58,119 nucleotides of DNA from an uncultured Clostridia bacterium (GCA_945928645.1 CAMENR010000001.1:97439-155557), one strand, 5' to 3'. Positions 24,806-34,170 are shown, counted from the first letter of the stretch. Notes: generated by a model not told the origin, from the sequence alone. Numbers and translations are program-made.

Positions 24806-25483
24806 TTATAGGTTAATTTCTGTCAGTTTATTTTTGAGTTGGTCGCAAGAAGTAAGATAATAAGTTACTCCATTATGTTGTATAATATTTTTTATATTGC
24901 TACTAATATAGCCATGTAAATGACCATAAACAACAGTGCTTACAGGGTAACTTTCTATAAGTTTTGAAAAAACTGTTTCATTGCCAAACTTGTCAAAAGG
25001 TGGATAATGCAACATACAGACCAACTTGTCCCCATCTTGCATTTTTGATTTGGCATCTTTTAATGTCATTTCTAGGCGGATAAGCTCTCTATTAACAAGT
25101 TTTTCATCATCAAGAGTCCACCCTCTTGTCCCACAAAACACAATATTCCCAATCTTCAAACTATCATTTTGAATGGCATAAAAGTTTGGTGGCAAAACTG
25201 CTCTCACTTTGCCAATACCTTCCCACCAATAGTCATGATTACCTCTGATTATTATTTTCTTGCCTGGAAGTTTTGAAATATATTCAATATCAGATTTTGC
25301 ATCAGCCAACTTCATAGCCCAACTAAAATCACCCGCCATTAAGACGATGTCATCATCTGTTACCTTTGCTTTCCAATCTTTTTCAATCTCTTCCAAATAA
25401 TTGCTCCAAACTGGGCCAAAAATATCCATTGGCTTAGGATTGTTTATAGATAAATGCAAATCTGAAATTGCAAAAACTTTCAC
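24806..25483 (-). CDS. Calcineurin-like metallophosphoesterase
   Basis: A 225-residue cytoplasmic phosphoesterase with the metal-binding motifs in order: Asp-Leu-His-Leu (8-11), Gly-Asp-Phe-Ser (about 51-54), Arg-Gly-Asn-His-Asp (about 79-83), and late His residues in Met-Leu-His-Tyr and Tyr-Gly-His-Leu-His. It belongs to a widespread clostridial set of predicted phosphohydrolases whose substrate is unknown. Single-gene transcript. Confidence 0.9.
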   Translation of the reverse strand: MKVFAISDLHLSINNPKPMDIFGPVWSNYLEEIEKDWKAKVTDDDIVLMAGDFSWAMKLADAKSDIEYISKLPGKKIIIRGNHDYWWEGIGKVRAVLPPNFYAIQNDSLKIGNIVFCGTRGWTLDDEKLVNRELIRLEMTLKDAKSKMQDGDKLVCMLHYPPFDKFGNETVFSKLIESYPVSTVVYGHLHGYISSNIKNIIQHNGVTYYLTSCDQLKNKLTEINL

Positions 25484-25739
25484 TTTAATTCTCCTTATTT
25501 AATTATACCATATTATATGAACAATTTCAAATGTTTACAAAGGGCTTTTCTCTCAGAAAAAACATTAAAACTTCTAACAATTGTCCTATACATTTTGCAG
25601 TTGATTATCTTTTATATCCTTAGTAATTTTTCAATATTTTTTATAAAATCAGACATCATTTTTTATTAAAACAATCAAAAAAACTACAAAAAATAATTGC
25701 ATATTTATAATTTTATTTGCATAAAATTGGAAAGAAAAA

Positions 25740-25783
25740 GCCCATTTTTAACAAAAAATCACTGTTTTTTGTCAAAAATGAGC
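25740..25783 (-). terminator. Long hairpin terminator after the coat-like gene
   Basis: A 44-base inverted repeat with 17 of 19 positions paired and a 6-base loop (TCACTG). On the minus strand it is followed by T-rich sequence. It lies 66 bases beyond the stop of the coat-like gene. The rest of 25484-25848 shows no gene. Confidence 0.65.
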
Positions 25784-25848
25784 CATTTTTTACCATTTTC
25801 TCGTCCAAAATTATTTCAATAAAATTTATTTATGCATATTTATAAATT

Positions 25849-26499
25849 TTATATCCTTTGATTTTGGATTGCAGTTGGGAATATTGGCAGTTCAAATACT
25901 CCACTACATATTTCTTGTGTCCATTCTTGTGCTGGTGGTGGACTGCAATATCCATAGCTTGGCACCAAAATTTCACTCCTCACAAGCACCCTAGTAATAA
26001 GAGTTACACAGGCACTGATAGAGAATACATTGCCTTCTACATAACTTCCAATAGGGCTACTCATTGCTCCGAAAACCTCTATTCTATATGGCACAATAGA
26101 TGGTTGTGGGATAAATAACACCACATCATTAGGAATAGTTAATACCGAATTGCCAGAACCAGCCACCCCATTGGCATCTGTGTAATTAACAACAATTGGC
26201 ACTAAGGCATCAAAAGACACTCTGGCAAAGTTTGGTTTATCTGCTAATCTTTCCACTACCAAATTGGATATAGTAGTTTCTCCAGATGTGGTTGCACTAA
26301 CAAATGTTAATGGTGTAACTGGATTTGCAGGCGTTTGGTCAGTCAAGGCCACCTGAACATTACTCTCCTGAATTTGCCTCATACATGCATCAAGAACTTT
26401 ATCCACCTGAATACATGCTTTTTCGCACAAACCGTTTAGTGGATTGCCAGACATTACCCCTGGGCATGCTCCACTTCGGTTACATGTATAAAATGACAT
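25849..26499 (-). CDS. Cys-rich coat-like protein of unknown function
   Basis: The 216-residue protein opens with a Cys-rich head: Cys-Asn-Arg-Ser-Gly-Ala-Cys-Pro, then Gly-Asn-Pro-Leu-Asn-Gly-Leu-Cys-Glu-Lys-Ala-Cys-Ile-Gln and Ala-Cys-Met-Arg-Gln. Beta-rich Thr/Val/Ser sequence and a Cys-Ser-Pro-Pro-Pro tail follow. No signal peptide or membrane helix is seen. The head resembles clostridial proteins that I associate with spore coat or exosporium layers, but the family is not firmly recognised. The frame extends 21 codons upstream, but AGGAGG supports the ATG at 26497-26499. It is a single gene with its own terminator. Confidence 0.6.
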   Translation of the reverse strand: MSFYTCNRSGACPGVMSGNPLNGLCEKACIQVDKVLDACMRQIQESNVQVALTDQTPANPVTPLTFVSATTSGETTISNLVVERLADKPNFARVSFDALVPIVVNYTDANGVAGSGNSVLTIPNDVVLFIPQPSIVPYRIEVFGAMSSPIGSYVEGNVFSISACVTLITRVLVRSEILVPSYGYCSPPPAQEWTQEICSGVFELPIFPTAIQNQRI

Positions 26500-26766
26500 A
26501 CAAAAACATCCTCCTTTTTTCCTTTTTGTATTTTTGTATCTGTCGTCAAAGAATGTAAACAAGACTATGTCTATTTTGCAATCCGAAAATCCTTATGCCG
26601 ACTTTTACTTTCGAATGCATTATGTATTCTTCTTCAACTACACCATAATATGATAAGAATTTTGTTTTTGTGAAATATTCCCTTTCTACTCAAAATAATT
26701 TGCAACTACCTATATCCAAAAGTCTAAATATTTTATCTAATAATTTATAACATTGCTCAATTTACA

Positions 26767-26790
26767 TAAAAAAAGGGACTTTTATGCCCC
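26767..26790 (-). terminator. Terminator of the tig-clpP-clpX-engB operon
   Basis: On the minus strand GGGG-cataaaag-TCCC (one G-T pair) is followed by seven T, about 105 bases after engB. The rest of 26500-26896 holds no recognisable gene. Confidence 0.6.
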
Positions 26791-26896
26791 AAATTTTTGA
26801 TAGATTATTTAGTTTTGTGCTTTTATAAGACAAGATAAGAGTTTATCCATTTATTGCAAGAAGGTTTTACAATCTGCATAAACAACTCTTCAATAG

Positions 26897-27484
26897 TTAT
26901 TCCGTAACAGAAGTATACTGCTCTATGCTATCAAGCAGTGGTGCCAAACCCTTGCGTTCCTGGCTGGAAGTAACAATTATATCCGCTTTGCAAAGTCCCA
27001 ACCTACTGCATATCATCATTATCTGATTGTTTACTTGTGAACGAGATAGAGTGTCTATTTTAGTTACCACAATCTTAACATTTATCCTGTTATACACCAA
27101 AAACTCTAACATTTGCTCGTCCTGTTCTGTTGGAGTCCTTCTGACATCAAGGAGAAGATAAACACATTTTAGATTTTCAGAAGTTTTGAGATATTCTTCC
27201 AAAAATTCTCCCCAGTTGGTCTTTTCTTTTTTGCTAACCTGAGCATAACCATATCCCGGTAAATCCACTAGCAAAAATTTTTTGTTAATAAGGAAATAAT
27301 TTATAAGTTTTGTTTTGCCAGGTGTCGCTGAAGTCTTTGCCAAATGTTTTCTGTTGGTTATAAAGTTTATTATTGAACTTTTTCCCACATTACTTCTACC
27401 AACAAATGCAACCTCGGGATAGTCTGTTTTTAAGAAATTATTATCCGAAACACTCTTCACAAACACTGCAGAAGCAATCTTCAT
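26897..27484 (-). CDS. engB: Ribosome biogenesis GTPase EngB/YsxC
   Basis: A 195-residue TRAFAC GTPase needed for assembly of the 50S subunit. G1 Gly-Arg-Ser-Asn-Val-Gly-Lys-Ser-Ser (about 29-37), G3 Asp-Leu-Pro-Gly-Tyr-Gly and G4 Thr-Lys-Ile-Asp are all present. In B. subtilis ysxC follows clpX and the lon genes; here it follows clpX directly and lon is missing. A palindrome and a possible separate promoter lie in the 107-base gap before it. Confidence 0.95.
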   Translation of the reverse strand: MKIASAVFVKSVSDNNFLKTDYPEVAFVGRSNVGKSSIINFITNRKHLAKTSATPGKTKLINYFLINKKFLLVDLPGYGYAQVSKKEKTNWGEFLEEYLKTSENLKCVYLLLDVRRTPTEQDEQMLEFLVYNRINVKIVVTKIDTLSRSQVNNQIMMICSRLGLCKADIIVTSSQERKGLAPLLDSIEQYTSVTE

Positions 27485-27537
27485 ATTTTTTCTCCTTTTG
27501 TTTAACTAATAAATAAAAGCATTGTATAGTATTACTA

Positions 27538-27557
27538 TTTGGGCAATTTGGCACAAA
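27538..27557. promoter_or_regulatory. Palindrome between clpX and engB
   Basis: TTTGGGCAATTTGGCACAAA is a 20-base, one-base-longer relative of the dnaG palindrome. It sits 54 bases before the engB start. It is one of the two looser copies. Confidence 0.35.
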
Positions 27558-27591
27558 ATTAGACACAACTCAACCCAAAATAGCACATTAA

Positions 27592-28860
27592 TCAAGCACT
27601 TTCTTCCTTTTTCTCTTCGAGAGGTTTTCGAATATACTCAGGTTCTTCGCCCTTGGAAATAAATTTTTCGCCGATGACAATGCTGTCTATGGTTTTATCA
27701 CTAGGAGCAGTATACATCAACGAAAGCATACTTTCTTCCAAAATTGTTCTCAATCCTCTTGCCCCGGTCTTAAGTTTCATTGCCTTCTTTGCCACAGCCT
27801 TTACTGCTTCATCCTTAAATATTAGATTGATACCATCCATATCAAACATCTTCTTATATTGTTTTGTGATGGAATTCTTTGGTTCTGTCATAATCTGCAC
27901 CAAAGCATCTTCGGACAAATCATGCAAAGCAACGGTTATTGGCAATCTGCCTACAAATTCTGGTATCAGCCCAAACTTATTGAGGTCTTGTGGTTGTATT
28001 TGCTTGATAAGATTATAAACTTCTTCTTCCTTAGTTCCGTCGGTTACATTTGCCCCAAAACCAAGAGAAGCAGTAGAAAGTCTTTTTTCTACAATTTTGT
28101 CTATACCAACAAAAGCGCCCCCACAAATAAACAATATATTAGTTGTATCAATAGCAATAGTTTCTTGCTGTGGATGTTTCCTTCCACCTTGAGGTGGGAC
28201 ATTGGCAACAGTGCTTTCCAAAATTTTTAACAATGCTTGTTGCACACCCTCGCCAGAAACATCTCTTGTTATACTCCTATTTTCACTCTTTCTGGCAATC
28301 TTGTCTATCTCATCAATATACACAATGCCACGTTCTGCTCGAGAAATATCATAATCTGCATTTTGGATAAGTTTTAGCAGAATATTCTCCACATCATCAC
28401 CTACATATCCTGCTTCTGTTAGTGTAGTTGCATCACAACTAGCAAAAGGCACTTTCAAGATTTTTGCAAGTGTTTTGGCTAGAAGTGTCTTTCCACAACC
28501 GGTTGGACCAATCAAAAGGACATTGCTCTTTTCTAGTTCTATTGGTTGCTTTTCACTTTTACTATTTTTGATTTCGCTGTTGTAATTTATCCTCTTATAA
28601 TGGTTATATACCGCCACCGAAAGCACCATTTTTGCCTCATCTTGCCCAACTATAAAGTCATCTAACCTATCCTTAATTTCATGTGGCAATGGCAAATCAA
28701 TTTTTGGTTGAGATGGAGATATCTTTTCGTCTTTTATTATTTCCTTGCATACATCAACACATTCATCACAAATAAAACTATCTCCACCTGGGCTTGCAAT
28801 CAGCCTTTTTGTTTCACTTTGACTCTTGCCACAAAACGAACATACCAAATCTTTTTTCAT
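27592..28860 (-). CDS. clpX: ClpXP protease ATPase ClpX
   Basis: A 422-residue AAA+ unfoldase for ClpP. The N-terminal zinc finger has Cys-Ser-Phe-Cys and Cys-Asp-Glu-Cys pairs. Walker A is Gly-Pro-Thr-Gly-Cys-Gly-Lys-Thr (about 117-124), and the pore loop Gly-Tyr-Val-Gly-Asp is intact. Shine-Dalgarno AAGGAG. It lies 43 bases after clpP. Confidence 0.97.
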   Translation of the reverse strand: MKKDLVCSFCGKSQSETKRLIASPGGDSFICDECVDVCKEIIKDEKISPSQPKIDLPLPHEIKDRLDDFIVGQDEAKMVLSVAVYNHYKRINYNSEIKNSKSEKQPIELEKSNVLLIGPTGCGKTLLAKTLAKILKVPFASCDATTLTEAGYVGDDVENILLKLIQNADYDISRAERGIVYIDEIDKIARKSENRSITRDVSGEGVQQALLKILESTVANVPPQGGRKHPQQETIAIDTTNILFICGGAFVGIDKIVEKRLSTASLGFGANVTDGTKEEEVYNLIKQIQPQDLNKFGLIPEFVGRLPITVALHDLSEDALVQIMTEPKNSITKQYKKMFDMDGINLIFKDEAVKAVAKKAMKLKTGARGLRTILEESMLSLMYTAPSDKTIDSIVIGEKFISKGEEPEYIRKPLEEKKEESA

Positions 28861-28903
28861 TATTAACTCCTTTTAGTCTAAAACCAGCCCTCTTATGTTC
28901 GCT

Positions 28904-29515
28904 TTACTTTTTATTTTCTTCTGTTTTTTTCTTCCTTGTCCAAAAAATATCATCTATCAGTCCATATTCTTTGGCTTGTTCGGCGGACATATAATAATCT
29001 CTGTCTGTATCCTTTTGAATTTTCTTTATGTCCTGACCTGTTGACTCACTCAAAATCTTATTTATTTTTTCTTTGATATTTTGCATATGTCTAGCTTGAA
29101 TTTCTATATCACTTGCCTGCCCTTGTGTTCCGCCAAGTGGTTGATGAATCATAATTTCACTATTTGGGAGGGCATAACGCTTGCCCTTTGTCCCGCTTGT
29201 TAGCAAAAATGCACCCATACTGGCTGCCAAACCAATGCAAATTGTAACAACATCACACTTGATATATTTTATTGTATCATAAATAGCAAGCCCAGCACTC
29301 ACACTGCCACCAGGGCTGTTGATATAAAGATATATGTCTTTTTCTGGGTTTTTGCCCTCTAGATATATCAATTGAGCCACAACAATATTTGCTGTTGTGT
29401 CATTTATTTCCCCAGTCAAAAAAATTATTCTATCCTCTAGCAACCTAGAGTATATATCATAACTCCTTTCACCTGTGCTTGTTTGGTCAACGACCATTGG
29501 TATAAGAGCACTCAT
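28904..29515 (-). CDS. clpP: ClpP protease proteolytic subunit
   Basis: A 203-residue serine peptidase forming the tetradecameric chamber for ClpC and ClpX. The catalytic Ser is in Gly-Leu-Ala-Ala-Ser-Met-Gly-Ala-Phe (about 97), the His in Met-Ile-His-Gln-Pro (about 122), the Asp in the expected C-terminal part. It starts 18 bases after tig. Confidence 0.97.
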   Translation of the reverse strand: MSALIPMVVDQTSTGERSYDIYSRLLEDRIIFLTGEINDTTANIVVAQLIYLEGKNPEKDIYLYINSPGGSVSAGLAIYDTIKYIKCDVVTICIGLAASMGAFLLTSGTKGKRYALPNSEIMIHQPLGGTQGQASDIEIQARHMQNIKEKINKILSESTGQDIKKIQKDTDRDYYMSAEQAKEYGLIDDIFWTRKKKTEENKK

Positions 29516-29533
29516 AATAATATCTCCTTAATT

Positions 29534-30814
29534 TTACAAAGTATTGTTTTCTTTGAGGAATTTCATAAGTTTGTTAAGAAGCAAACTGTTTGCCATATAA
29601 TTGTATTGGTCTGGTCCAAGAGTTTTTTGAATTTCCTCAATGGTTTTTGGTTTGTCCTTTGTCCCTTCATTAAACTTATCTGCAATCTCTTGTTCTGTCA
29701 CATCAATTTTTTCTTTTTCCATAATAGCAGTAAGTACGAGGCGAGTTTTTACAGTTTTCTTAGCATCTTCAACACGAGATTTTCTAAGGTCTTCCAGAGT
29801 AGTTCCTGTATATTTGAGGTAACCATCTAGGTTAAGTCCTTGATAAGATAGGCGTCTTTCAAAATCCTTGATAAAATCTTCTACCTGATTATCAACCATC
29901 ACTTGAGGAATTTCTACTTTGGCATTTTCACAAATTTTGTCTATCAATTTTGATTCTGCTTCGTTTTGTTCTTCCCTTGTCTTTCTTTCTACAAGTTTTT
30001 TCTTAATATCTTCCTTCAATTCTTTTAGAGTGGAAAATTCACTTACTTCATCGGCAAATTTGTCGTCAATTTCTGGATATTGTTTTTCCTTGACATCTTT
30101 CACTTCCACTGCGAACACCGCTGGCTTACCTTTTAGGTCGTCAACATGATAATTCTCTGGGAAAGTAACCTTAACATCTTTCTTGTCGCCTTTTTTCAAT
30201 CCAACAAGTTGGTCTTCAAAATTGTCAATAAAACTCTTTGAACCAATTTCTAGGTCAAAGTCTTCTGCTGAGCCACCATCAAATTTCTTTCCATCAATAC
30301 TGCCAACAAAATCTATTGTAGCAGTATCTCCATTTTTTATTTCTCTATCCACAGAAACAAATTTTGCACGAGATTCCTTCATATGTTCTAACTCGTGATT
30401 AACTTCACTTGCAGACACCTTGATCTCTTTCTTCTCAATTGTAATGCCCTTATAATCACCCAAAGCAACTTCTGGCTCTTGTGTAATTCTAAGGATTAGT
30501 TCCAACCCATTCTCATCAATTTTGCTGATGTTTACTTCTGGTGCAGAAACAGGCTTAATATCCTTTTCCTTTGACAACATTTCAAAATAATATCTATAGA
30601 AGCAGTCGTCTATAGCATCATCGTAAAATACTGTATCCCCATAAGTTTTTTCAATAACCTTGCGAGGAGTATGTCCCTTTCTGAATCCCTGCACAGAATA
30701 TTTGCCTTTGTTTGATTCATAAGCATGCTCCAATGCAGAATCCCATTCCTCCTTGCTGACATTAAGTTTAACTTCAATTCTTTTGTCATCCAAAATTTTC
30801 TTTTCGTATTTCAT
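29534..30814 (-). CDS. tig: Trigger factor
   Basis: Ribosome-bound chaperone and prolyl isomerase, 426 residues. The ribosome-binding signature Gly-Phe-Arg-Lys-Gly (about 43-47) is present, followed by the FKBP-like domain (about 150-240) and the helical C-terminal arms. It heads the operon tig-clpP-clpX-engB and has a strong promoter. Confidence 0.96.
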   Translation of the reverse strand: MKYEKKILDDKRIEVKLNVSKEEWDSALEHAYESNKGKYSVQGFRKGHTPRKVIEKTYGDTVFYDDAIDDCFYRYYFEMLSKEKDIKPVSAPEVNISKIDENGLELILRITQEPEVALGDYKGITIEKKEIKVSASEVNHELEHMKESRAKFVSVDREIKNGDTATIDFVGSIDGKKFDGGSAEDFDLEIGSKSFIDNFEDQLVGLKKGDKKDVKVTFPENYHVDDLKGKPAVFAVEVKDVKEKQYPEIDDKFADEVSEFSTLKELKEDIKKKLVERKTREEQNEAESKLIDKICENAKVEIPQVMVDNQVEDFIKDFERRLSYQGLNLDGYLKYTGTTLEDLRKSRVEDAKKTVKTRLVLTAIMEKEKIDVTEQEIADKFNEGTKDKPKTIEEIQKTLGPDQYNYMANSLLLNKLMKFLKENNTL

Positions 30815-30882
30815 TTTCTTCTCCTATCATTTAGTTCCAAATAGAACAACATTTTATGTTTTTGTAAAACATTTCGGGGGAT

Positions 30883-30911
30883 ATTATACCAAACTATTTA
30901 CAAAAATACAA
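30883..30911 (-). promoter_or_regulatory. Promoter of tig-clpP-clpX-engB
   Basis: TTGTAT (30906-30911), 17-base spacer and TATAAT (30883-30888) with TG one base before the -10, on the minus strand. No CtsR box is visible between it and tig. Confidence 0.75.
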
Positions 30912-30956
30912 TAATAAATTGACCAATTTAATACAAATATTCAATTTGCTCCAAAA

Positions 30957-31361
30957 TCATCCCACAAAGGACAAAATAATCTGATATATTGCAATAATAA
31001 CCAGTCCCACTCCAATCAGGCCAAATAGTATTGATGGCAAATACCATCCCAAAGATTTTGCTGAATTTCGTGCTTCTATCTTATTGGCAGACTCCTTGCC
31101 TACATAATACACATCTTCGTCATAATCAACATCAGTTACGTCAATGTAAAGGTCTTTGGTTGGAGATTCTGATGTTTTCTTATATTTTTTCCAAAATCTA
31201 ACCCCAAAATCTGCAAGCACAACTCCCAAAACCAATATAGCAAAGTATGCAATAAGCGTGTTAACAGCCCCCACTACAAACAACAACACTGCCACCACCA
31301 ACAGCAATATTTCTGCCCAATAAGACTTTAGCAACAAATTTACCTTGTCTTTTAGTTTCAT
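30957..31361 (-). CDS. Small membrane protein of unknown function
   Basis: The 134-residue protein has two close membrane helices (about 15-52), an acidic cytoplasmic loop with repeated Asp-Val-Asp-Tyr-Asp-Glu-Asp and a C-terminal helix (about 108-131). Shine-Dalgarno AAGGGA. It follows the next small membrane gene by 17 bases and the pair looks like one unit. No family recognised. Confidence 0.7.
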   Translation of the reverse strand: MKLKDKVNLLLKSYWAEILLLVVAVLLFVVGAVNTLIAYFAILVLGVVLADFGVRFWKKYKKTSESPTKDLYIDVTDVDYDEDVYYVGKESANKIEARNSAKSLGWYLPSILFGLIGVGLVIIAIYQIILSFVG

Positions 31362-31378
31362 AATATTATCCCTTATTA

Positions 31379-31642
31379 TTACAATATAGTAAAGATAATT
31401 ATAACCAAAACAGCGATAATAAATGCCAGCATATAACTCCCATTTCGCTTAGAAGATGCAAACATACAAGCGCAAGAACAAGTTACAATAAGCCCAGTAT
31501 AGAATGCTACAGTGTTACAGATATTTGCAATTTGACCTCCCCAACCAAACACCTTTAGGTCAAAAAACCTCAAAAGCATTGCCACTGCAATCAAAATAAC
31601 AGAGCAATATGCCAAAATATTTACAAATCTCTTTGAATTCAT
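31379..31642 (-). CDS. Small three-helix membrane protein of unknown function
   Basis: The 87-residue protein has three hydrophobic helices (about 9-27, 38-60, 68-86) and several Cys in the middle helix. Good AAGGAG. A one-sided TTTGTGCAAATT motif lies upstream near 31725. No family recognised. Confidence 0.7.
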   Translation of the reverse strand: MNSKRFVNILAYCSVILIAVAMLLRFFDLKVFGWGGQIANICNTVAFYTGLIVTCSCACMFASSKRNGSYMLAFIIAVLVIIIFTIL

Positions 31643-31777
31643 ATACTTCTCCTTTTAATGATTGTATAACAATATAATTTTACCATTGTAATTTTTCTAT
31701 GTCAAACAACGGTGCCTCAATTTGTGCAAATTTATAAAAATTTACAAAAAATCTGCAGTCAACACATAACCTAATTG

Positions 31778-32761
31778 CTAGTCCTTTACCCTTTGAGTTA
31801 ACCCTTTCTCCCTCAAAAAATCCTCAAAATAATCAGGCAATGGTGCAAAAAACTCCATTCTCTCATTAGTCCTTGGGTGTGTAAGCACCAACCTTTCTGC
31901 GTGCAGTAGTTGCCCCGCCAAACCAAATTTTTCATCTTTTCTGCCATATAGTTTATCCCCAACAACAGGGTGTCCAATATGTTTTGCATGCACTCGTATT
32001 TGATGAGTCCTTCCCGTCTTTAGTTCAAATTTTACCAGCGAAAAACCTCTATTTTCTGCCACTACCTCATAATGCGTTTCGGCATATCTACCTTGTCCTT
32101 TTGGCACTACATATATCATCTCATGATGCTCTTTGCCTCGTGCCAAATCTGTAACTATTATGCCCTTCTTGTTTTGAAAGACACCATAACACACAGCCTT
32201 ATACAATCTGTGACAAGTTTTGTTTTGTATTTGTTGTTGCAGATTTGTGTGTGCAAAATCATTTTTCGCCACCACCAAAAGCCCTGATGTGTCTTTGTCT
32301 ATTCTATGCACAATGCCCGGACGAATCTTGCCATTTATCCCACTTAAATTCTTTGTATGAAACATCAAAGCATTTACCAGTGTCCCTGTTTTTAGCTTTC
32401 CAGCAGGGTGAACAACCATACCTTGTGGCTTGTTTACAACCACAATATCGTCGTCTTCATAAACAATATTCAGTGGGATATTCTCTGGGAGAATGTCCGC
32501 CACCTCTACCTCTGGCAACTCGGCTATAATATTATCTCCTAGGCATACTTTGTATCCTGCCTTAACCACCTTGCCATTTACATTAATCTTATTTGTATCA
32601 ATCAAATTTTTTATAAGACTGCGAGACACTCTTTCGATATGCTCTGCCAAATACACATCTAACCTTTGCCCAACGCAATTTTCCTCCACTTCAAAAGATA
32701 TTTTATTGGAGGATTTTACACTATCCTCAACATCGTCCTCAAAATATTCACAATTACCCAT
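31778..32761 (-). CDS. RluD-family 23S rRNA pseudouridine synthase
   Basis: The 327-residue protein has an N-terminal S4 RNA-binding domain (about 26-85) and a RluA-type catalytic domain with His-Arg-Ile-Asp-Lys-Asp-Thr-Ser-Gly-Leu (about 152-161; Asp155 catalytic) and the Arg-Thr-His-Gln-Ile-Arg-Val-His motif. It follows lspA by 11 bases, the common lspA-rluD order in Bacillota. Confidence 0.93.
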   Translation of the reverse strand: MGNCEYFEDDVEDSVKSSNKISFEVEENCVGQRLDVYLAEHIERVSRSLIKNLIDTNKINVNGKVVKAGYKVCLGDNIIAELPEVEVADILPENIPLNIVYEDDDIVVVNKPQGMVVHPAGKLKTGTLVNALMFHTKNLSGINGKIRPGIVHRIDKDTSGLLVVAKNDFAHTNLQQQIQNKTCHRLYKAVCYGVFQNKKGIIVTDLARGKEHHEMIYVVPKGQGRYAETHYEVVAENRGFSLVKFELKTGRTHQIRVHAKHIGHPVVGDKLYGRKDEKFGLAGQLLHAERLVLTHPRTNERMEFFAPLPDYFEDFLREKGLTQRVKD

Positions 32762-32772
32762 ACACTATACCT

Positions 32773-33267
32773 CTAGTTCTGATTTTCTTCGTCGCTGTCC
32801 TTATGAACAAAAAAAGTATAAATCAACATAAGAACCATACCGACACAAAGAAAACTATCTGCTATATTGAATGTTGGAAAGGTTGGAGCAAACTCAAAAA
32901 ACAAGAAATCTCTTACCCCACCAAGAACAATCCTATCTATAAAATTGCCACAAGCACCACCTACAACAAATGACATCGCAACAGAATACAATGGGTGTGT
33001 TATGCGAAGTTTGTTTTCTACTACAACTACTACAACAAGAAATACAACAGTAACTGCAATAAGCATCCATAAATGTTCCCCCAAAAAGCCCCAAGCACCA
33101 CCTGTGTTTAATGCTCCCGCATTTCTTATCCCTATCACTCCTGGGACAAGTTCAATGTCTTTGCCATAAAAAGCAACCTTGCTAATAATATCCAAGACAA
33201 TTACCCCTGCCACAATAAAGAGTTTAAACAAAACATTCTTCCATTGAGATTTTGAAAACTTTTCCAT
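32773..33267 (-). CDS. lspA: Lipoprotein signal peptidase
   Basis: A membrane aspartyl peptidase removing signal peptides from prolipoproteins; about 164 residues from the chosen ATG. Four membrane helices. The catalytic Asps are in Asn-Phe-Ile-Asp-Arg and Phe-Asn-Ile-Ala-Asp-Ser. The frame can start at a GTG two codons earlier, but neither codon has a ribosome binding site. A promoter places transcription start almost on the ATG, so translation may be leaderless. Confidence 0.94.
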   Translation of the reverse strand: MEKFSKSQWKNVLFKLFIVAGVIVLDIISKVAFYGKDIELVPGVIGIRNAGALNTGGAWGFLGEHLWMLIAVTVVFLVVVVVVENKLRITHPLYSVAMSFVVGGACGNFIDRIVLGGVRDFLFFEFAPTFPTFNIADSFLCVGMVLMLIYTFFVHKDSDEENQN

Positions 33268-33274
33268 AAGCACT

Positions 33275-33302
33275 ATTATACATCAAATACGATTTTTTTC
33301 AA
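33275..33302 (-). promoter_or_regulatory. Promoter adjoining the lspA start codon
   Basis: On the minus strand TTGAAA (33297-33302), 16-base spacer and TATAAT (33275-33280). The -10 ends 8 bases before the ATG of lspA, which predicts a start within a base or two of the ATG. Confidence 0.6.
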
Positions 33303-33314
33303 AATAAAACACCG

Positions 33315-33415
33315 TATTTGTGTTAATAAGAAATGTTTTCTATTTTATTAAGTTGTATTTAACCCTATTTGTGTTAATAAGAAATTTTTCTAATTTATTA
33401 AATTGTATTTAACAT
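33315..33415. repeat. 51-bp tandem duplication
   Basis: TATTTGTGTTAATAAGAAAT followed by a TTTTCTA-TTTATTAA-TTGTATTTAA segment occurs at 33315 and again at 33366, with a few differences. Confidence 0.7.
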
Positions 33416-33612
33416 TTCAATATCCAGCATATATTATGTTAAACATACACAAAAATACATCTTTGGCTTGCATCAAATTGCACACTGCCAATCCAACATA
33501 TATTATGTTAAACATACACAAAAAACATATCATTTCAAATATGCAATATATTATGTTAAACATACACAAGAAACATACACAAGAAACACATCATTTCAAA
33601 TATGCAAAAATA
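33412..33612. repeat. Repeat array with the palindrome TATGTTAAACATA
   Basis: Three copies of ATATTATGTTAAACATACAC start near 33431, 33500 and 33548. Each contains the 13-base palindrome TATGTT-A-AACATA. A linked CATTTCAAATATGCA element occurs near 33530 and 33591, with a degenerate copy near 33412. No gene is supported in 33274-33704; the region lies upstream of lspA and downstream of sepF. Confidence 0.65.
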
Positions 33613-33642
33613 TAAAAAATGCCTTGTAGAACAAAGCATTTT
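33612..33642 (-). terminator. Terminator after sepF
   Basis: On the minus strand AAAATGCTTTG pairs with CAAGGCATTTT (one G-T pair), with a 5-base loop and T-run. It ends the sepF transcript about 60 bases after its stop. Confidence 0.75.
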
Positions 33643-33704
33643 CCTCTATTATACAAAAATTTCGACTCAAATTGGGTTTTACTTGTGATATCTTTCTGAC
33701 AATA

Positions 33705-34154
33705 CTACTTTGCTTGTGTCATAATATTTATGCCCTCTGGCGCAAGCAAAAACAAATCTCCTTGCAGTCTTTTTATGCTTCCCTTAAGTGCATACACAGC
33801 ACCACTTAAAAATTGCAAAATTTTGTCCGAGTCCTGTGGTTTAAGTTGTCCTAGGTTGACGATACAGGCCTCTTTTCTCCTTAAACATTCCACCAAAATC
33901 TTTATGTCATTATTGTCTTTTGGGGTGTAAATAATGAGATTTTTGCCACCTACAGCACTGAGGTCAGGTATTTGAGAAGACAACTTACTGCTCTTGCTAT
34001 CAAACTCTCCCACAACAAAAGAGTTGGCTAACCCTTGGTCAAAGTTGCTATACTTTTCGTTTGCCGAAGATTCACTCTCTTGTTTCTTTTTTTCTGGAAT
34101 TTCCTCCTTGCCAGAAAATCCCATTCCTCTAAATATTGAATTGAAAAATCCCAT
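33705..34154 (-). CDS. sepF: Division protein SepF
   Basis: The 149-residue protein has an N-terminal amphipathic membrane-binding tip (Met-Gly-Phe-Phe-Asn-Ser-Ile-Phe), a polar linker, and a C-terminal SepF domain (about 70-145; Leu-Arg-Arg-Lys-Glu-Ala-Cys-Ile-Val-Asn-Leu, then Phe-Leu-Ser-Gly-Ala-Val-Tyr-Ala-Leu). It anchors and aligns FtsZ. Shine-Dalgarno AAGGAG. A palindrome shared with dnaG lies 17 bases before the start. Confidence 0.93.
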   Translation of the reverse strand: MGFFNSIFRGMGFSGKEEIPEKKKQESESSANEKYSNFDQGLANSFVVGEFDSKSSKLSSQIPDLSAVGGKNLIIYTPKDNNDIKILVECLRRKEACIVNLGQLKPQDSDKILQFLSGAVYALKGSIKRLQGDLFLLAPEGINIMTQAK

Positions 34155-34170
34155 TTTTTCTCCTTCGAAT

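Noticed and set aside
29516..29533. CtsR control of clpP
   Set aside because: No RGTCAAA direct repeat lies upstream of clpP or of the tig promoter.
33315..33612. CRISPR-like repeat array
   Set aside because: Repeats are irregular in spacing, degenerate, and partly carried in the spacers; no cas gene is in the window.
33403..33615. 70-codon plus-strand frame with repeated YIMLNIHK peptide
   Set aside because: It has no ribosome binding site, starts at TTG, and its repeats follow the DNA repeats. Repeat spacings of 69 and 48 keep the frame, but that can occur by chance.
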